The notes: generated by a model not told the origin, from the letters alone. Shown: positions 50,192 through 59,342, counted from the first letter of the stretch. The stretch is 64,000 bases of DNA from Caldora sp965222765 (GCA_965222765.1 CBDCVG010000025.1:1-64000); one strand, 5' to 3'. Made by a program: numbers and translations.

Positions 50192-52273
50192 TCAAGCAAC
50201 AGTTACCAAAAAATCTTGGTAAACTGTGTCAATATTGCGGGAAGTAGAAGAAACATCGGTTTCTAATTGTCGCAGACGAGCTAATTCGGCTCCTCGATTA
50301 ATTTCTCGGGATTCTTTTTGCTGGAGTAAGTTGTCTAACTCCGCTTTGCGAGACTGAATATCATCATTTACCCGCTCAATCACTTCTTCCTCATAGTTAG
50401 CAAAACATTCTTTAATGGCATCATGAATTGGTTGCCATTGCTCTTGCGCTACCTGAGGCAGATATTTGACTAACTCTTTCCTCGCTGCTTTCACTAATTC
50501 TTGACGAGCTTTATCCATCTGCAATGCTCCTACTCCCAAACTGAGCAATGCTAGTACCACTGGTCCCATAATACCTCCCGCGATCGCAGTAATAATGCCC
50601 CCAATACCCATTACAGCAATCATGTTGAGTAGGATATCTTTCCAGTCAAAGCCTGCTCCTGCCAAGGCTACACCAGCTAAATTACCCGAAGCCAAAGAAA
50701 ATAGTCCCATTGCCCACTTTGCCCAGCTCGGAGAACTATCTTGCTCAGTTGATGATAGATTACCTGCTTGTACTTTCTGCCCAGTGAGTTTTTCTGTAAT
50801 CCTACCTGTTACTTTGGCATAGTCAGCACCATAGTTGGCGGCAATTTGAGATAGCTCAGCAAAAGCGCCATTCATCTCATGCTCTGCCAGGATGCTCCAA
50901 GCCGCAATTTTATCGTTAATGTAATTTTCAAATGCCTGCTTTAGTGCAGCTTCAAAGGCTTGTCGCCTGCTTTGGTTCATGATATCCATAAATCGGATTT
51001 CCGGCTGATAGCGGAGGAAATCTGATTCAAAGGTATTCCCCAAACTCAAAGTATAGCTACGAAAAGAATCTGCGATCGCTTTTGCTTTTCTGTCTCCAAT
51101 TTTCCTAATGTCTTGCTGTAGGTGATTGCGAATTTCCGTCAGTCTATCGAATTCCGGTTCTACTGAATTAATCCGATGTTTCAACTCTTCCACATCCTGA
51201 TTAAGCAAAGGGATACGCCGTTCAATTGCTTCGTGGACATGGCTATCAGCTTGTCGTGCTAGAGTTCTAGCTTGGCGTAATTCTGCAATCGCTCTTTCTT
51301 TCGTCAAAAAGGTGTTTAATGCACCCATAAACTCGGGAAAACCAGTACCTTCCAGAGCAGCTGTAGGATTTTTTACTCGCCGCCGTAGGGCGTGAATTGA
51401 AGAAACTTCAAACACTCGTTCATCATAAAGATCATAGCCATCTACCTGACAATATTCTGCTAGGTTCGCTTGGAAAACTCGCCGCAGTCTATCTTCGGCT
51501 TCACCTAATTCTTCGGTATCATCAGGATCAATTAAACTTTCCCTAATTTGGTCCCAAGCATTAACGAGAAAGAAAACTGTTAAACCTCGACCTTTGATAT
51601 AATTTTCTAGATAGCGGCGTTCTCCTAAAGTACAAGGCTGAGATGCTCTGAGGACAAAGAGAATCGCATGGCAATTATTGACATAACCTAAAGATAGTTC
51701 GTTTCGTGCTTCTGTATCGTTGAGTCCTGGACTATCAACAATTTCAATGCCTTTTGCTAACAAATCTAAGGGATACTCGACAACGGCATAATCAACATTA
51801 GGAAAGGCTTGCTTATTTTCTTGTTGTAGTCTCTTCGCTTCAGCTGGATCTATGGTATAGCAACGCTTAAAACTTTTAAAATCAATTTGCTCTGGAGGAG
51901 TGCCATCATTAAAGTAAACGGTAACTTGTTTGTTAACTCCGTAGCGTAACAGGGTGAGTAAGGCAGTACAAGGATTGACATCGCTTGGTAACAAGTTCTC
52001 GCCAATTAAAGCGTTCAGGAAAGTACTTTTCCCCCGCTTCATATCTCCTAAAACCAGTAACCTAAAGACCCCATCCCGCAAATTTTTACTGGCTTTGGTA
52101 ATATCTTCAATATCTCTTGCTAAACCTAACTGACCAGAGTTATCTGTTCCTGCTGATTCTGCTTGTTCTAGAGTAGCAGTAATTTGGCTCAGACAGTTGG
52201 CTACCTCTGAACGCACCCTGGCTACTCGCTCTAAATCTTTGAGGAAATTAGTAGTTTCTATTTTAGCACTCAC
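50192..52273 (-). CDS. Bacterial dynamin-like GTPase
   Basis: 693 aa. G1 P-loop GDMKRGKST at 76-84, G3 DSPGLND at 180-186, and G4 NAWD at 238-241 (an N-x-x-D form). Residues 340-480 are coiled-coil (EELKHRINSVEPEFDRLTEI; NHLQQDIRKIGDRKA). A hydrophobic stretch near 560-600 (LNMIAVMGIGGIITAIAGGI MGPVVLALLSLGV) is the membrane paddle. These proteins (BDLP type) bind and remodel membranes with GTP hydrolysis; in cyanobacteria they are linked to membrane stress and to defence. No second dynamin gene is adjacent, so it acts alone or as a homo-oligomer. Confidence 0.9.
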   Translation of the reverse strand: MSAKIETTNFLKDLERVARVRSEVANCLSQITATLEQAESAGTDNSGQLGLARDIEDITKASKNLRDGVFRLLVLGDMKRGKSTFLNALIGENLLPSDVNPCTALLTLLRYGVNKQVTVYFNDGTPPEQIDFKSFKRCYTIDPAEAKRLQQENKQAFPNVDYAVVEYPLDLLAKGIEIVDSPGLNDTEARNELSLGYVNNCHAILFVLRASQPCTLGERRYLENYIKGRGLTVFFLVNAWDQIRESLIDPDDTEELGEAEDRLRRVFQANLAEYCQVDGYDLYDERVFEVSSIHALRRRVKNPTAALEGTGFPEFMGALNTFLTKERAIAELRQARTLARQADSHVHEAIERRIPLLNQDVEELKHRINSVEPEFDRLTEIRNHLQQDIRKIGDRKAKAIADSFRSYTLSLGNTFESDFLRYQPEIRFMDIMNQSRRQAFEAALKQAFENYINDKIAAWSILAEHEMNGAFAELSQIAANYGADYAKVTGRITEKLTGQKVQAGNLSSTEQDSSPSWAKWAMGLFSLASGNLAGVALAGAGFDWKDILLNMIAVMGIGGIITAIAGGIMGPVVLALLSLGVGALQMDKARQELVKAARKELVKYLPQVAQEQWQPIHDAIKECFANYEEEVIERVNDDIQSRKAELDNLLQQKESREINRGAELARLRQLETDVSSTSRNIDTVYQDFLVTVA

Positions 52274-52408
52274 TTTTGTTAAGTAATAAGTAATAAGTAA
52301 TAAGTAAAGAGTTCATTATTGCTTATTATATAAGTTTTTGGGGTCAGTTGGGGAAATGAAACTACTCCTTCTACCACCTAACACCTAACACCTACTACCG
52401 AATGTCCT

Positions 52409-52998
52409 GTCAAGGCAAAGGGCAGTAAAACCAGAGAAAGATACAGAAAATTTGTAGCTAAGGTTCACGAACGATGGTATCAAATACCCGCCAAGATTTC
52501 TTGCATAAACTCAGCCGGAAACTGGTAGACGAAAGCCAAGTCATCGTTGTCGAAAATCTCAACGTGAAGGGTTTGATACGGAACCGCAAGCTATCAAAAG
52601 CAATATCCGATGTGGGTTGGAGAATGTTTGTCAATTTCCTTGCCTATAAACTAGAGCGCTCAGATGGCAAGTTGTTGGTAAAAATTGACAGATTTTTCCC
52701 CAGTTCTAAAAAGTGTTCGTGCTGCGGTCATGTTGTTGCTCAATTGCTACTCTTATTCAGAGAGTGGGATTGCCCATCCTGTGGCGCTCATCATGACCGA
52801 GACGGCAATGCAGCATTGAACATCAGAGTAGAAGGCATTCGGATATTAACTATGGGCGGAGGAAACCCCGTCCCTGCTAGTCGAGCCTGTATAAGATCGG
52901 ATAGCCGCAATGGTTTTAGGGCAACGGGCTGTGAAGCTAGAAGCCGACACTTACCCGTTAGGGAAGTGTCGGTAGTTCACGGAAATGCTCAGAACTAA
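52409..52998 (+). pseudogene. TnpB (IS200/IS605 OrfB) remnant
   Basis: Coding similarity begins at 52409 (VKAKGSKTRERYRKFVAKVH) in one frame and shifts near 52470 to the frame with VSNTRQDFLHKLSRKLVDES. From there: IVVENLNVKGLI (RuvC-II Glu), the zinc finger CSCCG ... CPSCGAHHDRDGNAALNIRV (RuvC-III Asp), and a variable tail. The N-terminal half with RuvC-I is absent. TnpB is the RNA-guided nuclease of IS605 elements and ancestor of Cas12. Here it cannot be active. No TnpA or IS ends were found; the 5' edge is a heptad repeat. Confidence 0.8.
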
Positions 52999-53474
52999 TG
53001 ATGGATAAAGTAGTGCGAGCATCTTGCTCGCGTTTGACTTCTAGCGAGCGAGACGCTCGCACTACCCAAAATCTAAACTATCAAATTAACTGTGTCACTG
53101 TTATTGACAGAGTCGCGATAGCGTAACCCAACACTCCGGTGTACACTGTGTTGGGTTTCACTTCGTTCCACCCAACCTACAGCATAGGGGCGAATGGCCA
53201 TTCGCCCCTACTTTCATCACCTGGTGGTGAAATTTTTTCATCGGGACTGCCTTCTATGCAAAACTATATCTAAAAGGTGGATATAAAACCACAAAACAGG
53301 ACTTACGCCAAGTCTCTATCGGTAGGGTGTGTTAGCGTAGCGTAACGCACCTTTGACTCTATATGTAGTGTAGCTGCGTAAGTTCTGAAAAATTTGAATA
53401 GTCATCCCTGCCAAGCATCAGTAGAAAATATAGTATTAAGAACAAAGCTGTAGAGACCTTAAATTAAATTACCT
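52999..53474. other. Intergenic hairpin-rich segment
   Basis: It contains a strong hairpin at 53010-53065 (GTAGTGCGAGC and GCTCGCACTAC arms, with inner GCTCGC/GCGAGC), a TTGGGTTTCACTTCG hairpin near 53149-53178, a GGGGCGAATGGCC palindrome near 53190, and GCGTAGCGTAACGC near 53335. All recur in this window. No gene was seen. Confidence 0.6.
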
Positions 53475-54095
53475 ATGAACCCTCTACTGATGGAAAAACT
53501 TAATGCTCATCCTGAGTTGGTATCGGCACAAACCGATCAACAGTACACTATTACGAGTGTAAGCTGGAGAGCCTACGAAGCCCTGCTATCTGATTTAGGC
53601 GATGATGCTCTAGGATTGAGGGTTCACTATCTGGAGGGAACGTTAGAAATTACAATGCCCGGTCGTAAGCATGAAGTCCTCAAAGACAATATTGGACGGC
53701 TACTTGGCATTTATTTTGAAGAAACCCGCACCCGTTTTTATGGACTGGGTTCCACTACCTGCAAAATCGCTGCGAAAAGACGCGGAGCAGAACCCGATGT
53801 ATCCTTTTGTATCGGTACAGATAAGGAGTTCCCAGATATTGCTATCGAAGTAGTACAAACCAGCGGCGGGGTGAATAAACTGGCGATCTATCAAGGCTTG
53901 AGCATTGCGGAAGTATGGTTTTGGCAAGATGAACACTTTATCGTTTATCACCTACAGCACAATGAGTATGAAAAGTGCAACCGCAGCCAATTCCTTCCCG
54001 ACTTAGATTTGAACCTCTTGGCTAAGTATGTCCAACATCCTGAACCTCTAGATGCCGTTCTAGAATTTCGTCAGGTTCTTCGTGAAAAACTCTAA
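53475..54095 (+). CDS. Uma2 family (DUF820) endonuclease-like protein
   Basis: 206 aa. Contains LRVHYLEGTLEITMPGRKHE, then GLGSTTCKIAAKRRGAEPDV (D of the active site), PDIAIEVVQTSGGVNKLAIY (E and K) and EVWFWQDEHFIVYHL. It starts MNPLLMEKLNAHPELVSAQT. The family is a PD-(D/E)XK-like nuclease of unknown function. The 3' end is followed by 280 bases leading into a CRISPR array. Compared with the Uma2 genes at 17640 and 23337 it is a different subgroup. Confidence 0.9.
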   Translation: MNPLLMEKLNAHPELVSAQTDQQYTITSVSWRAYEALLSDLGDDALGLRVHYLEGTLEITMPGRKHEVLKDNIGRLLGIYFEETRTRFYGLGSTTCKIAAKRRGAEPDVSFCIGTDKEFPDIAIEVVQTSGGVNKLAIYQGLSIAEVWFWQDEHFIVYHLQHNEYEKCNRSQFLPDLDLNLLAKYVQHPEPLDAVLEFRQVLREKL

Positions 54096-54199
54096 TTTCT
54101 TCCATTCATTTTTTTTGCCTAGTTGCGCCTACCTGTAGGTGTTTTTTAACGAGGGAGAAATTTTGGGCTTATATCCCTTGTCACCTAAGGGTTTGAACC

Positions 54200-54374
54200 C
54201 TCTCACTCCCGTGAAGGGGTAGTCGCAAATTCTGAAAAGCTTGCTACCAGAGGTTTTTGGCTATTTCTTGGACTGAGTTCTTGCTAACTCTGAGTGCTAG
54301 AATGCTATAATTGGAGGAGGTAGTCGGGAATGAACCTTGAAAACTAAATACAGTAAGCTTTTCGAGTGCCCGCA
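54200..54374 (+). promoter_or_regulatory. Probable CRISPR leader
   Basis: AT-rich stretch directly before the first repeat, with the motif GAACCTTGAAAACTAAATAC, a pattern common in cyanobacterial leaders. Upstream part 54225-54300 includes GGTAGTCGCAAATTC and GGAGGAGG. Direction is inferred from the degenerate last repeat at the other end. Confidence 0.5.
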
Positions 54375-54554
54375 GTCTCAATCAACTTGAATCCCTATCA
54401 GGGATTGAAACCGATCGAAATCATCAATATCTAATTCCCAATCCCGTCCCAATCAACTTGAATCCCTATCAGGGATTGAAACAAAGAGTGTGGTGTCGCC
54501 ATCAGTAATGGTAGTATGTTCCAATCGATTTGAATCCCTATCAAGGATTGAAAC
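54375..54554 (+). CRISPR. Three-repeat CRISPR array, 37-nt repeats, two spacers
   Basis: Repeats at 54375-54411, 54446-54482 and 54518-54554, each starting GT and ending GGATTGAAAC with the inverted core CCCTATCAGGG. Spacers are 34 and 35 nt (54412-54445 and 54483-54517). The third repeat has several changes (ATCGATTT for ATCAACTT, CAAGG for CAGGG), as expected for the distal end, so the leader is on the left. No cas genes are present in the window. The last repeat ends one base before the AAGGAG ribosome site of the SWIM gene. Confidence 0.85.
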
Positions 54555-54568
54555 AAGGAGCAGCACCA

Positions 54569-55402
54569 ATGAGCCAATTTAGCCGTACCTGGTGGGGACA
54601 AAAATTCATCGAAGCGATCGAAAAGCTGACGGATTCGGGCCGTCTTAGCCGAGGACGATCCTATGCTCGAGGCAATAAGGTTAAGAGCTTTGGCATCAAG
54701 AATGGTATTGTAACCGCTAAAGTGCGAGGTTCAGTGAATCCTTACTTTGGGGTGTATAAAGAACCCCTCTACACTACTAAAATTGAGTTTCAGCCCATCA
54801 GTACCGCAAAATGGTCAGCTGCCATTGCTCTAATTGCCTCCAAAGCCAGTCTCATTTCCCGCTTGCTGCTTAACGAAATTCCCGATAATATCGAAGACAG
54901 CTTCGAGCAACTTAACCTCAACCTGCTGCCCGGAAGCCGAAAAGACTTTAAGACAAACTGCTCTTGTCCGGACTGGAGTAACCCCTGTAAGCACATTGCA
55001 GGAGTCTATTATCTAGTCGCCGCTGAACTGGATAGGGACCCCTTTCTGTTGTTTGAACTGCGAGGATTATCAAGGGAAGATCTGTTAAAAGAACTGGCAA
55101 AATCTCCCCTAGGTAAGGCGCTTTCGGCAGAACTCCAGCTCGAAAAACAGCCTCCATTACCTGTTAAATCCTACTACCCCCCTCTCGAAACTGTGGCAAC
55201 TGAAACCTGCAAAGATCTGCGGGATGTTTGGCATGGCTCCAAACGCTTACCCCAAACGATCGAAGTTCTACCTCAAATTCCGGTATCGGGTATTCCAGTG
55301 AAGAAGCAAGGGGACTTTCCTGCCTTCTGGGAGCGGGACAATTCTTTTATTGCAGCGATGGAAACTCTCTACGAGCAAGTCAAAGCCAAAGGACAACTTT
55401 AG
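54569..55402 (+). CDS. SWIM zinc-finger protein
   Basis: 277 aa. SWIM motif CSCPDWSNPCKH: C131, C133, C140, H142. The first residues SQFSRTWWGQKFIEAIEKLT and the segment RLSRGRSYARGNKVKSFGIK are typical of bacterial SWIM proteins that are usually encoded with SNF2 helicases; no helicase is adjacent. AAGGAG (54555-54560) precedes the ATG at 54569 by 8 bases, so the start is well supported. An upstream in-frame start at 54530 would lie inside the CRISPR repeat and is rejected. SWIM domains are thought to bind DNA or protein. The 5' untranslated region is a CRISPR array. Confidence 0.85.
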   Translation: MSQFSRTWWGQKFIEAIEKLTDSGRLSRGRSYARGNKVKSFGIKNGIVTAKVRGSVNPYFGVYKEPLYTTKIEFQPISTAKWSAAIALIASKASLISRLLLNEIPDNIEDSFEQLNLNLLPGSRKDFKTNCSCPDWSNPCKHIAGVYYLVAAELDRDPFLLFELRGLSREDLLKELAKSPLGKALSAELQLEKQPPLPVKSYYPPLETVATETCKDLRDVWHGSKRLPQTIEVLPQIPVSGIPVKKQGDFPAFWERDNSFIAAMETLYEQVKAKGQL

Positions 55403-55438
55403 AATTAAGAATTTAGAATTAAGAATTAAGAATTAAAT

Positions 55439-56203
55439 GTGGTAAGTTCGCTGAAAATAAATTATACAATCCTAGTTCCCCAAGGGGCAGAATATCAGGC
55501 TGTTTGTCGAGGACTTAGTCAAACTGGTAGTCCTCAGCCTCAGGTTCTGCCCATTCCTATTGGCTATCAACCGGTAACCCACTATCTAGAAAAATGGCAA
55601 AAAAGCGAACAATTCCTAACTGATACTCGCTCTAGAGTCTTACTTATGGGACTAGCTGGAAGTTTGTCTCCTCAATACAATATTGGGGATATTGTGCTTT
55701 ACCAGAATGCTATCTGGGCATCGAATCAGTCTGAGTCATGGTTACCAGGAAGCGATCGCAAATTGCTGGTAAACTCCCAAACTCTGCCATCAGCCATTAG
55801 CACCGATAGTGAACTAACTAGCTTAATACACCACCATCTCCAAGAAAGAACCTATTTAGTAAAAGGACTCACTAGCGATCGCTTAATTTGGTCTAGTTTA
55901 GAAAAACGCCAACTCAATCAATTGTACCAAGCTGGTGTTGTAGATATGGAGGGATATGCTGTCTTAAAAGTACTTAATTCTACAGAAGTAGCAGTGGCAA
56001 TGCTGCGAGTGATTAGTGACGACTGCTACTATGATCTCCCAGATCTGAATGGTGTTTTTAGTTCTGATGGTGCGCTTCAACCTTTACCCTTAGCTATAGG
56101 GATGATTCGACAACCCTTAGCAGCTACTCGCCTAATTCGAGGTTCTTTAAAAGGACTGCGAGTTTTACAGCAGGTTACGGCTGATTTATTTAGGGTTTGT
56201 TGA
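55439..56203 (+). CDS. Phosphorylase superfamily protein (nucleosidase-like)
   Basis: 254 aa from a GTG: INYTILVPQGAEYQAVCRGL, then VLLMGLAGSLSPQYNIGDIV (family glycine-rich strand), WSSLEKRQLNQLYQAGVVDM EGYAVLKV (Met-Glu of nucleoside site), and ISDDCYYDLPDL (Ser-Asp). Such proteins hydrolyse or phosphorolyse nucleosides (MTA/SAH nucleosidase, purine phosphorylase, hopanoid-associated HpnG-like). Substrate not decided. The last residues LFRVC and the stop TGA (56201-56203) are encoded by the end of a family A element inserted at 56192. Without it the gene would be longer or end elsewhere. Confidence 0.75.
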   Translation: MVSSLKINYTILVPQGAEYQAVCRGLSQTGSPQPQVLPIPIGYQPVTHYLEKWQKSEQFLTDTRSRVLLMGLAGSLSPQYNIGDIVLYQNAIWASNQSESWLPGSDRKLLVNSQTLPSAISTDSELTSLIHHHLQERTYLVKGLTSDRLIWSSLEKRQLNQLYQAGVVDMEGYAVLKVLNSTEVAVAMLRVISDDCYYDLPDLNGVFSSDGALQPLPLAIGMIRQPLAATRLIRGSLKGLRVLQQVTADLFRVC

Positions 56204-56407
56204 ATAAGTCGTAACTTTCGGGTTTGAATAGGTGTTAGGTGGTAGGTGGTAGGTGGTAGGTAAGGTTGGAGGTAGTAGGTGTTAGGGATTTTCGACTTAC
56301 GGTGCAAGGAAATTGAGCCAAAAGATACAAAAACCTTGCACTTGGCAAAGTATAAAATGTTTGAAAGCTTTGCCTGGTATAGTTTCCACACTTTTGCAGC
56401 AAGCCCT
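56192..56407 (-). repeat. Inverted-repeat element, family A, copy overlapping a gene end
   Basis: AGGGTTTGTTGAATAAGTCG at left, TTTTGCAGCAAGCCCT at right. The interior has GGTGTTAGGTGGTAGG heptads and the AAGGAAATTGAGCCAAAAG block. It supplies the stop codon of the phosphorylase gene. The flanks TTT and ACAT do not match, so the target duplication is lost or was absent. Confidence 0.75.
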
Positions 56408-56473
56408 ACATAAACATTTGTGCAAAGATTTTGGGTCTTTTTAGGCTATAACAACTCCAATTCTGAACTCTCT

Positions 56474-57127
56474 TCAAACGATTTTCGTACTTTGCCTGAG
56501 GGATTTTGCTCGTTGGGTAATTGCTTTCCAATCACCATCAGCAATTAGAGCTTTGGGAAACAAATCTCCAGCAAGTCCAACTGCAATCGCACCTGCTTTA
56601 ATAAATTCCTGCGCATTGTTCAAAGTTACACCACCAGTGGGAATCAAAGGAATCGAACCAAGGGGACCTTGCAAAGCTTTGATGTAACTTGCTCCACCCA
56701 CTGCCTGAATGGGAAACACTTTAACGCAACTAGCACCAGCCTGCCAAGCAGTGATAATTTCTGTAGGAGAAAGGGCTCCTGGTATTATTGGCACATCCTT
56801 TGCTACTGCAGCCTCAATTAGTGTTCTGTCTACATGGGGAGTAAAGAGAAACTGTGCCCCTACAGCAATCGCTTGCTGTAACTGTTCTCGGTTTAAGATC
56901 GTGCCAGTACCAATGATACAAGTAGGCAACTCTGAGCGTAGTTGGCTGATTAATTCAGGAGCTTGACTACTATTCCAAGTAATTTCAATCACAGAGATCC
57001 CTCCCTGTGCCACTGCTTGCGCCATTTGAAGGCCTAACAACAGACTAGATGCCCGAATTACGGCAATGGAGCGATGCTGAGACAACAGCGATAACCAAGG
57101 AAGATGAGATGATTGATCATTAACCAT
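56474..57127 (-). CDS. eda: 2-dehydro-3-deoxyphosphogluconate aldolase (KDPG/KHG aldolase)
   Basis: 217 aa from MVNDQSSHLPWLSLLSQHRS. Contains SIAVIRASSLLLGLQMAQAV, GGISVIEITWNSSQAPELI (Glu of the active site), CIIGTGTILNREQLQQAI, FTPHVDRTLIEAAV, PGALSPTEIITAWQAGASCV KVFP (Schiff-base Lys in CVKVFP) and IPLIPTGGVTLNNAQEFIKA. It cleaves KDPG to pyruvate and glyceraldehyde-3-phosphate in the Entner-Doudoroff route, or KHG. Alternative start 57139 adds MVFK. It stands alone, minus strand, between a family A element and the DUF3179 gene. Confidence 0.9.
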   Translation of the reverse strand: MVNDQSSHLPWLSLLSQHRSIAVIRASSLLLGLQMAQAVAQGGISVIEITWNSSQAPELISQLRSELPTCIIGTGTILNREQLQQAIAVGAQFLFTPHVDRTLIEAAVAKDVPIIPGALSPTEIITAWQAGASCVKVFPIQAVGGASYIKALQGPLGSIPLIPTGGVTLNNAQEFIKAGAIAVGLAGDLFPKALIADGDWKAITQRAKSLRQSTKIV

Positions 57128-57288
57128 TTTAAAAACCAAATTTGAAAATTCTTAGATTAATTTAATCCCTAACTCATCTTTATTTCAGATAACCATTATA
57201 TCAATTACCCTAGGGGCCGGTTTAATGAACAGACGTAAATTCTAAATTCTAAATTCTAAATTCTAAATTCTTTAAAAGAGGTATCTCG

Positions 57289-58305
57289 ATGAAGAAAGTC
57301 TTCAAATTTGCCCTTGCGACTGCTTCGTTAGTATTCATTTGTTTGAGTACCTTAGTTGTCAATGCCGGTGGTTGGGACAACTTCAAACTTCGCTACTTTT
57401 ATCTTACCAAATATTTCAATGACCAAGGCAAAGAACTAGAGGACTTACAAAAGCAAAACCTTGATCTAGCAAAATCGACCCGTATTGATTTGGCTCAACT
57501 CCTTAATGGAGGTCCCCCAAAAGACGGTATACCTAGTATCGATAATCCTAAATTTGATAGCGCCAAAACTACACCATTTCCCAAAGACGAACTAGTAATT
57601 GGGATAGTAGTTAACGGAGAAGCCAAAGCTTATCCTTTCGGGATCATGAACTGGCATGAGCTCGTTAACGATACAGTGGGAAATGTTAACTTGAGCATCT
57701 CCTACTGTCCACTATGTGACACGATTGTTGCCTTTGAACGAGATAATTCTACTTATGGTGTCTCCGGTAAGCTTTATCAAAGTTGTCTGGTGATGTATGA
57801 CCGTGGTGATGATACACTCTACTCTCAACCTTGGGCACTCGGTGTTGTCGGCTCTCAAGTCAACCGTAGCCTCACCAAAGTTCCTGCTGTTAAAACTACT
57901 CTTGGCGCTTGGCTAGCTAAATATCCCAACAGTAAAATCCTTTCAACTGATACTGGTCATAATCGGGATTACTTGCGCTATCCCTATGGTGATTACTATA
58001 CCAATGAGCGGATTATTTTTCCTGTTCCCAATCAAGACAAACGTAACCTCCACCCCAAAGCAATTGTTAGCTATATCTGGCAAGCAGATAATCAAAAACC
58101 TCACAATCAGTTTTCCGGTGTCAGCCACCAATTTGTTCATGATGAACTCCAACAAGTTGGAGAAAAGGTGGTGGAATTTGATGGTAGACAAATCCGTGCC
58201 CGTTGGGATAGCCAACTGCAAACTGTAGTAGTTGAAGAATTAGATGGTACACCTCTACCTAGTTCGACAGCTTTTGCCTTTGTTTATCCAGCATTTTTCG
58301 AGTGA
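57289..58305 (+). CDS. DUF3179 domain-containing secreted protein
   Basis: 338 aa. Signal peptide KKVFKFALATASLVFICLST and a cleavage site near VVNAGG, then the DUF3179 core: GIVVNGEAKAYPFGIMNWHE, LSISYCPLCDTIVAFERD, SCLVMYDRGDDTLYSQPWAL, and ISYIWQADNQKPHNQFSG. Cys residues at CPLC could bind metal. Role unknown; the family occurs in periplasmic or secreted proteins. GAGG precedes the ATG at 57289. Repeats TTCTAAATTC lie upstream (57235-57275), and the gene converges with nadC. Confidence 0.85.
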   Translation: MKKVFKFALATASLVFICLSTLVVNAGGWDNFKLRYFYLTKYFNDQGKELEDLQKQNLDLAKSTRIDLAQLLNGGPPKDGIPSIDNPKFDSAKTTPFPKDELVIGIVVNGEAKAYPFGIMNWHELVNDTVGNVNLSISYCPLCDTIVAFERDNSTYGVSGKLYQSCLVMYDRGDDTLYSQPWALGVVGSQVNRSLTKVPAVKTTLGAWLAKYPNSKILSTDTGHNRDYLRYPYGDYYTNERIIFPVPNQDKRNLHPKAIVSYIWQADNQKPHNQFSGVSHQFVHDELQQVGEKVVEFDGRQIRARWDSQLQTVVVEELDGTPLPSSTAFAFVYPAFFE

Positions 58306-58418
58306 GGAATAAGCTATCAGCTTTCAGCTATGCTGATGTCGTAGGCGTGAGCTACTAGCAACAGATTTTCTTTGTGTTCTTTGTGACTTTGTGGTGAGCT
58401 CTCCTCATTTCTTACAGC

Positions 58419-59342
58419 TTAACTACTGATTTTCATACTCAAATCTAGCCAGGTTGAGCGGGTAATCGGTGCACTCGTAGAAACGTAATCTACCCCAGTT
58501 TCTGCTACAGCTCGAATGGTTTCTAGAGTGATGTTACCCGATGCCTCAATTTTGACGGGATTCTCGCCTAATCCTGCGGTAGTGCTGCCAAGATTCTTCC
58601 CTCGAATCAGTGGCACCGCTTGTCGCATCATCTCCACAGGCATATTATCTAGCATGATGATATCGGCTTTATACTCCAAAGCTTCTTTAACCTGCTCGAT
58701 AGTTTCTGTTTCTACCTCTATGGTTAGTGGATAGGGAACACGAGAGCGAATTTGGGTAACAGCGTTTCCGATACCTCCTGCTGCGGCAATATGGTTATCC
58801 TTAATAAGAACTGCATCATCTAATCCCATTCGCTGATTAATAGCTCCACCAACTTGGCTAGCATACTTTTCTAGTAATCTCAGTCCTGGTATAGTTTTGC
58901 GGGTATCTGCAAGTTGAGTAGGTAAATCAGCAATTTCAGCAGCATATTTGTGTGTCATGGTGGCAATCCCGCTGAGTCGCATAGCTAGATTCAGTGCCAC
59001 TCTCTCTCCCATCAACAGGGCATCCAAAGGACCTTCAATGGTAGCAATAATAGTTTTGTTTTTTGATGAGTTTCCAGAAGAGCGATCGCACCACTGACCC
59101 TCTTCTACTAATGGTGTAAATTTTACCTGTTGATTGAGCAATTGAAAAACCCTTGCCGCAATTGGCAATCCGGCAATCACACCAGCTTCTTTGACAATCC
59201 ATTGAGCTTTTCGGGTTTGAGTCGCAGCATCCAGCAAGCCTTGGGTAGTGCGATCCCCTCGTCCAATATCCTCTAATAACCACTCCTGTAAAGATGGATC
59301 TAGTACGATAAAAGGTGGCACTACGGCAGTTGAACTGTTCAT
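58419..59342 (-). CDS. nadC: Nicotinate-nucleotide pyrophosphorylase (carboxylating)
   Basis: 307 aa from MNSSTAVVPPFIVLDPSLQE. Family motifs: EDIGRGDRTTQGLL, KEAGVIAGLPIAARVF, GERVALNLAMRLSGIATMTH, ADTRKTIPGLRLLEKYASQV GGAINQRMGLDDAVLIKDNH, and ADIIMLDNMPVEMM. It converts quinolinate and PRPP to nicotinate mononucleotide in de novo NAD synthesis. A short insert occurs near 59060-59090 (DRSSGNSSKNK), reading through GCGATCGC. The alternative start 59351 adds MGK. Downstream 58306-58418 holds nothing clear. Confidence 0.95.
   Translation of the reverse strand: MNSSTAVVPPFIVLDPSLQEWLLEDIGRGDRTTQGLLDAATQTRKAQWIVKEAGVIAGLPIAARVFQLLNQQVKFTPLVEEGQWCDRSSGNSSKNKTIIATIEGPLDALLMGERVALNLAMRLSGIATMTHKYAAEIADLPTQLADTRKTIPGLRLLEKYASQVGGAINQRMGLDDAVLIKDNHIAAAGGIGNAVTQIRSRVPYPLTIEVETETIEQVKEALEYKADIIMLDNMPVEMMRQAVPLIRGKNLGSTTAGLGENPVKIEASGNITLETIRAVAETGVDYVSTSAPITRSTWLDLSMKISS

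Noticed and set aside
54530..54568. Upstream start of the SWIM gene (MNPYQGLKQGAAPM)
   Set aside because: It would be translated from the third CRISPR repeat; the ATG at 54569 has a ribosome site at the right distance.
54100..55402. A cas locus around the CRISPR array
   Set aside because: The neighbours are Uma2, SWIM and a phosphorylase; no Cas motif was found on either strand.
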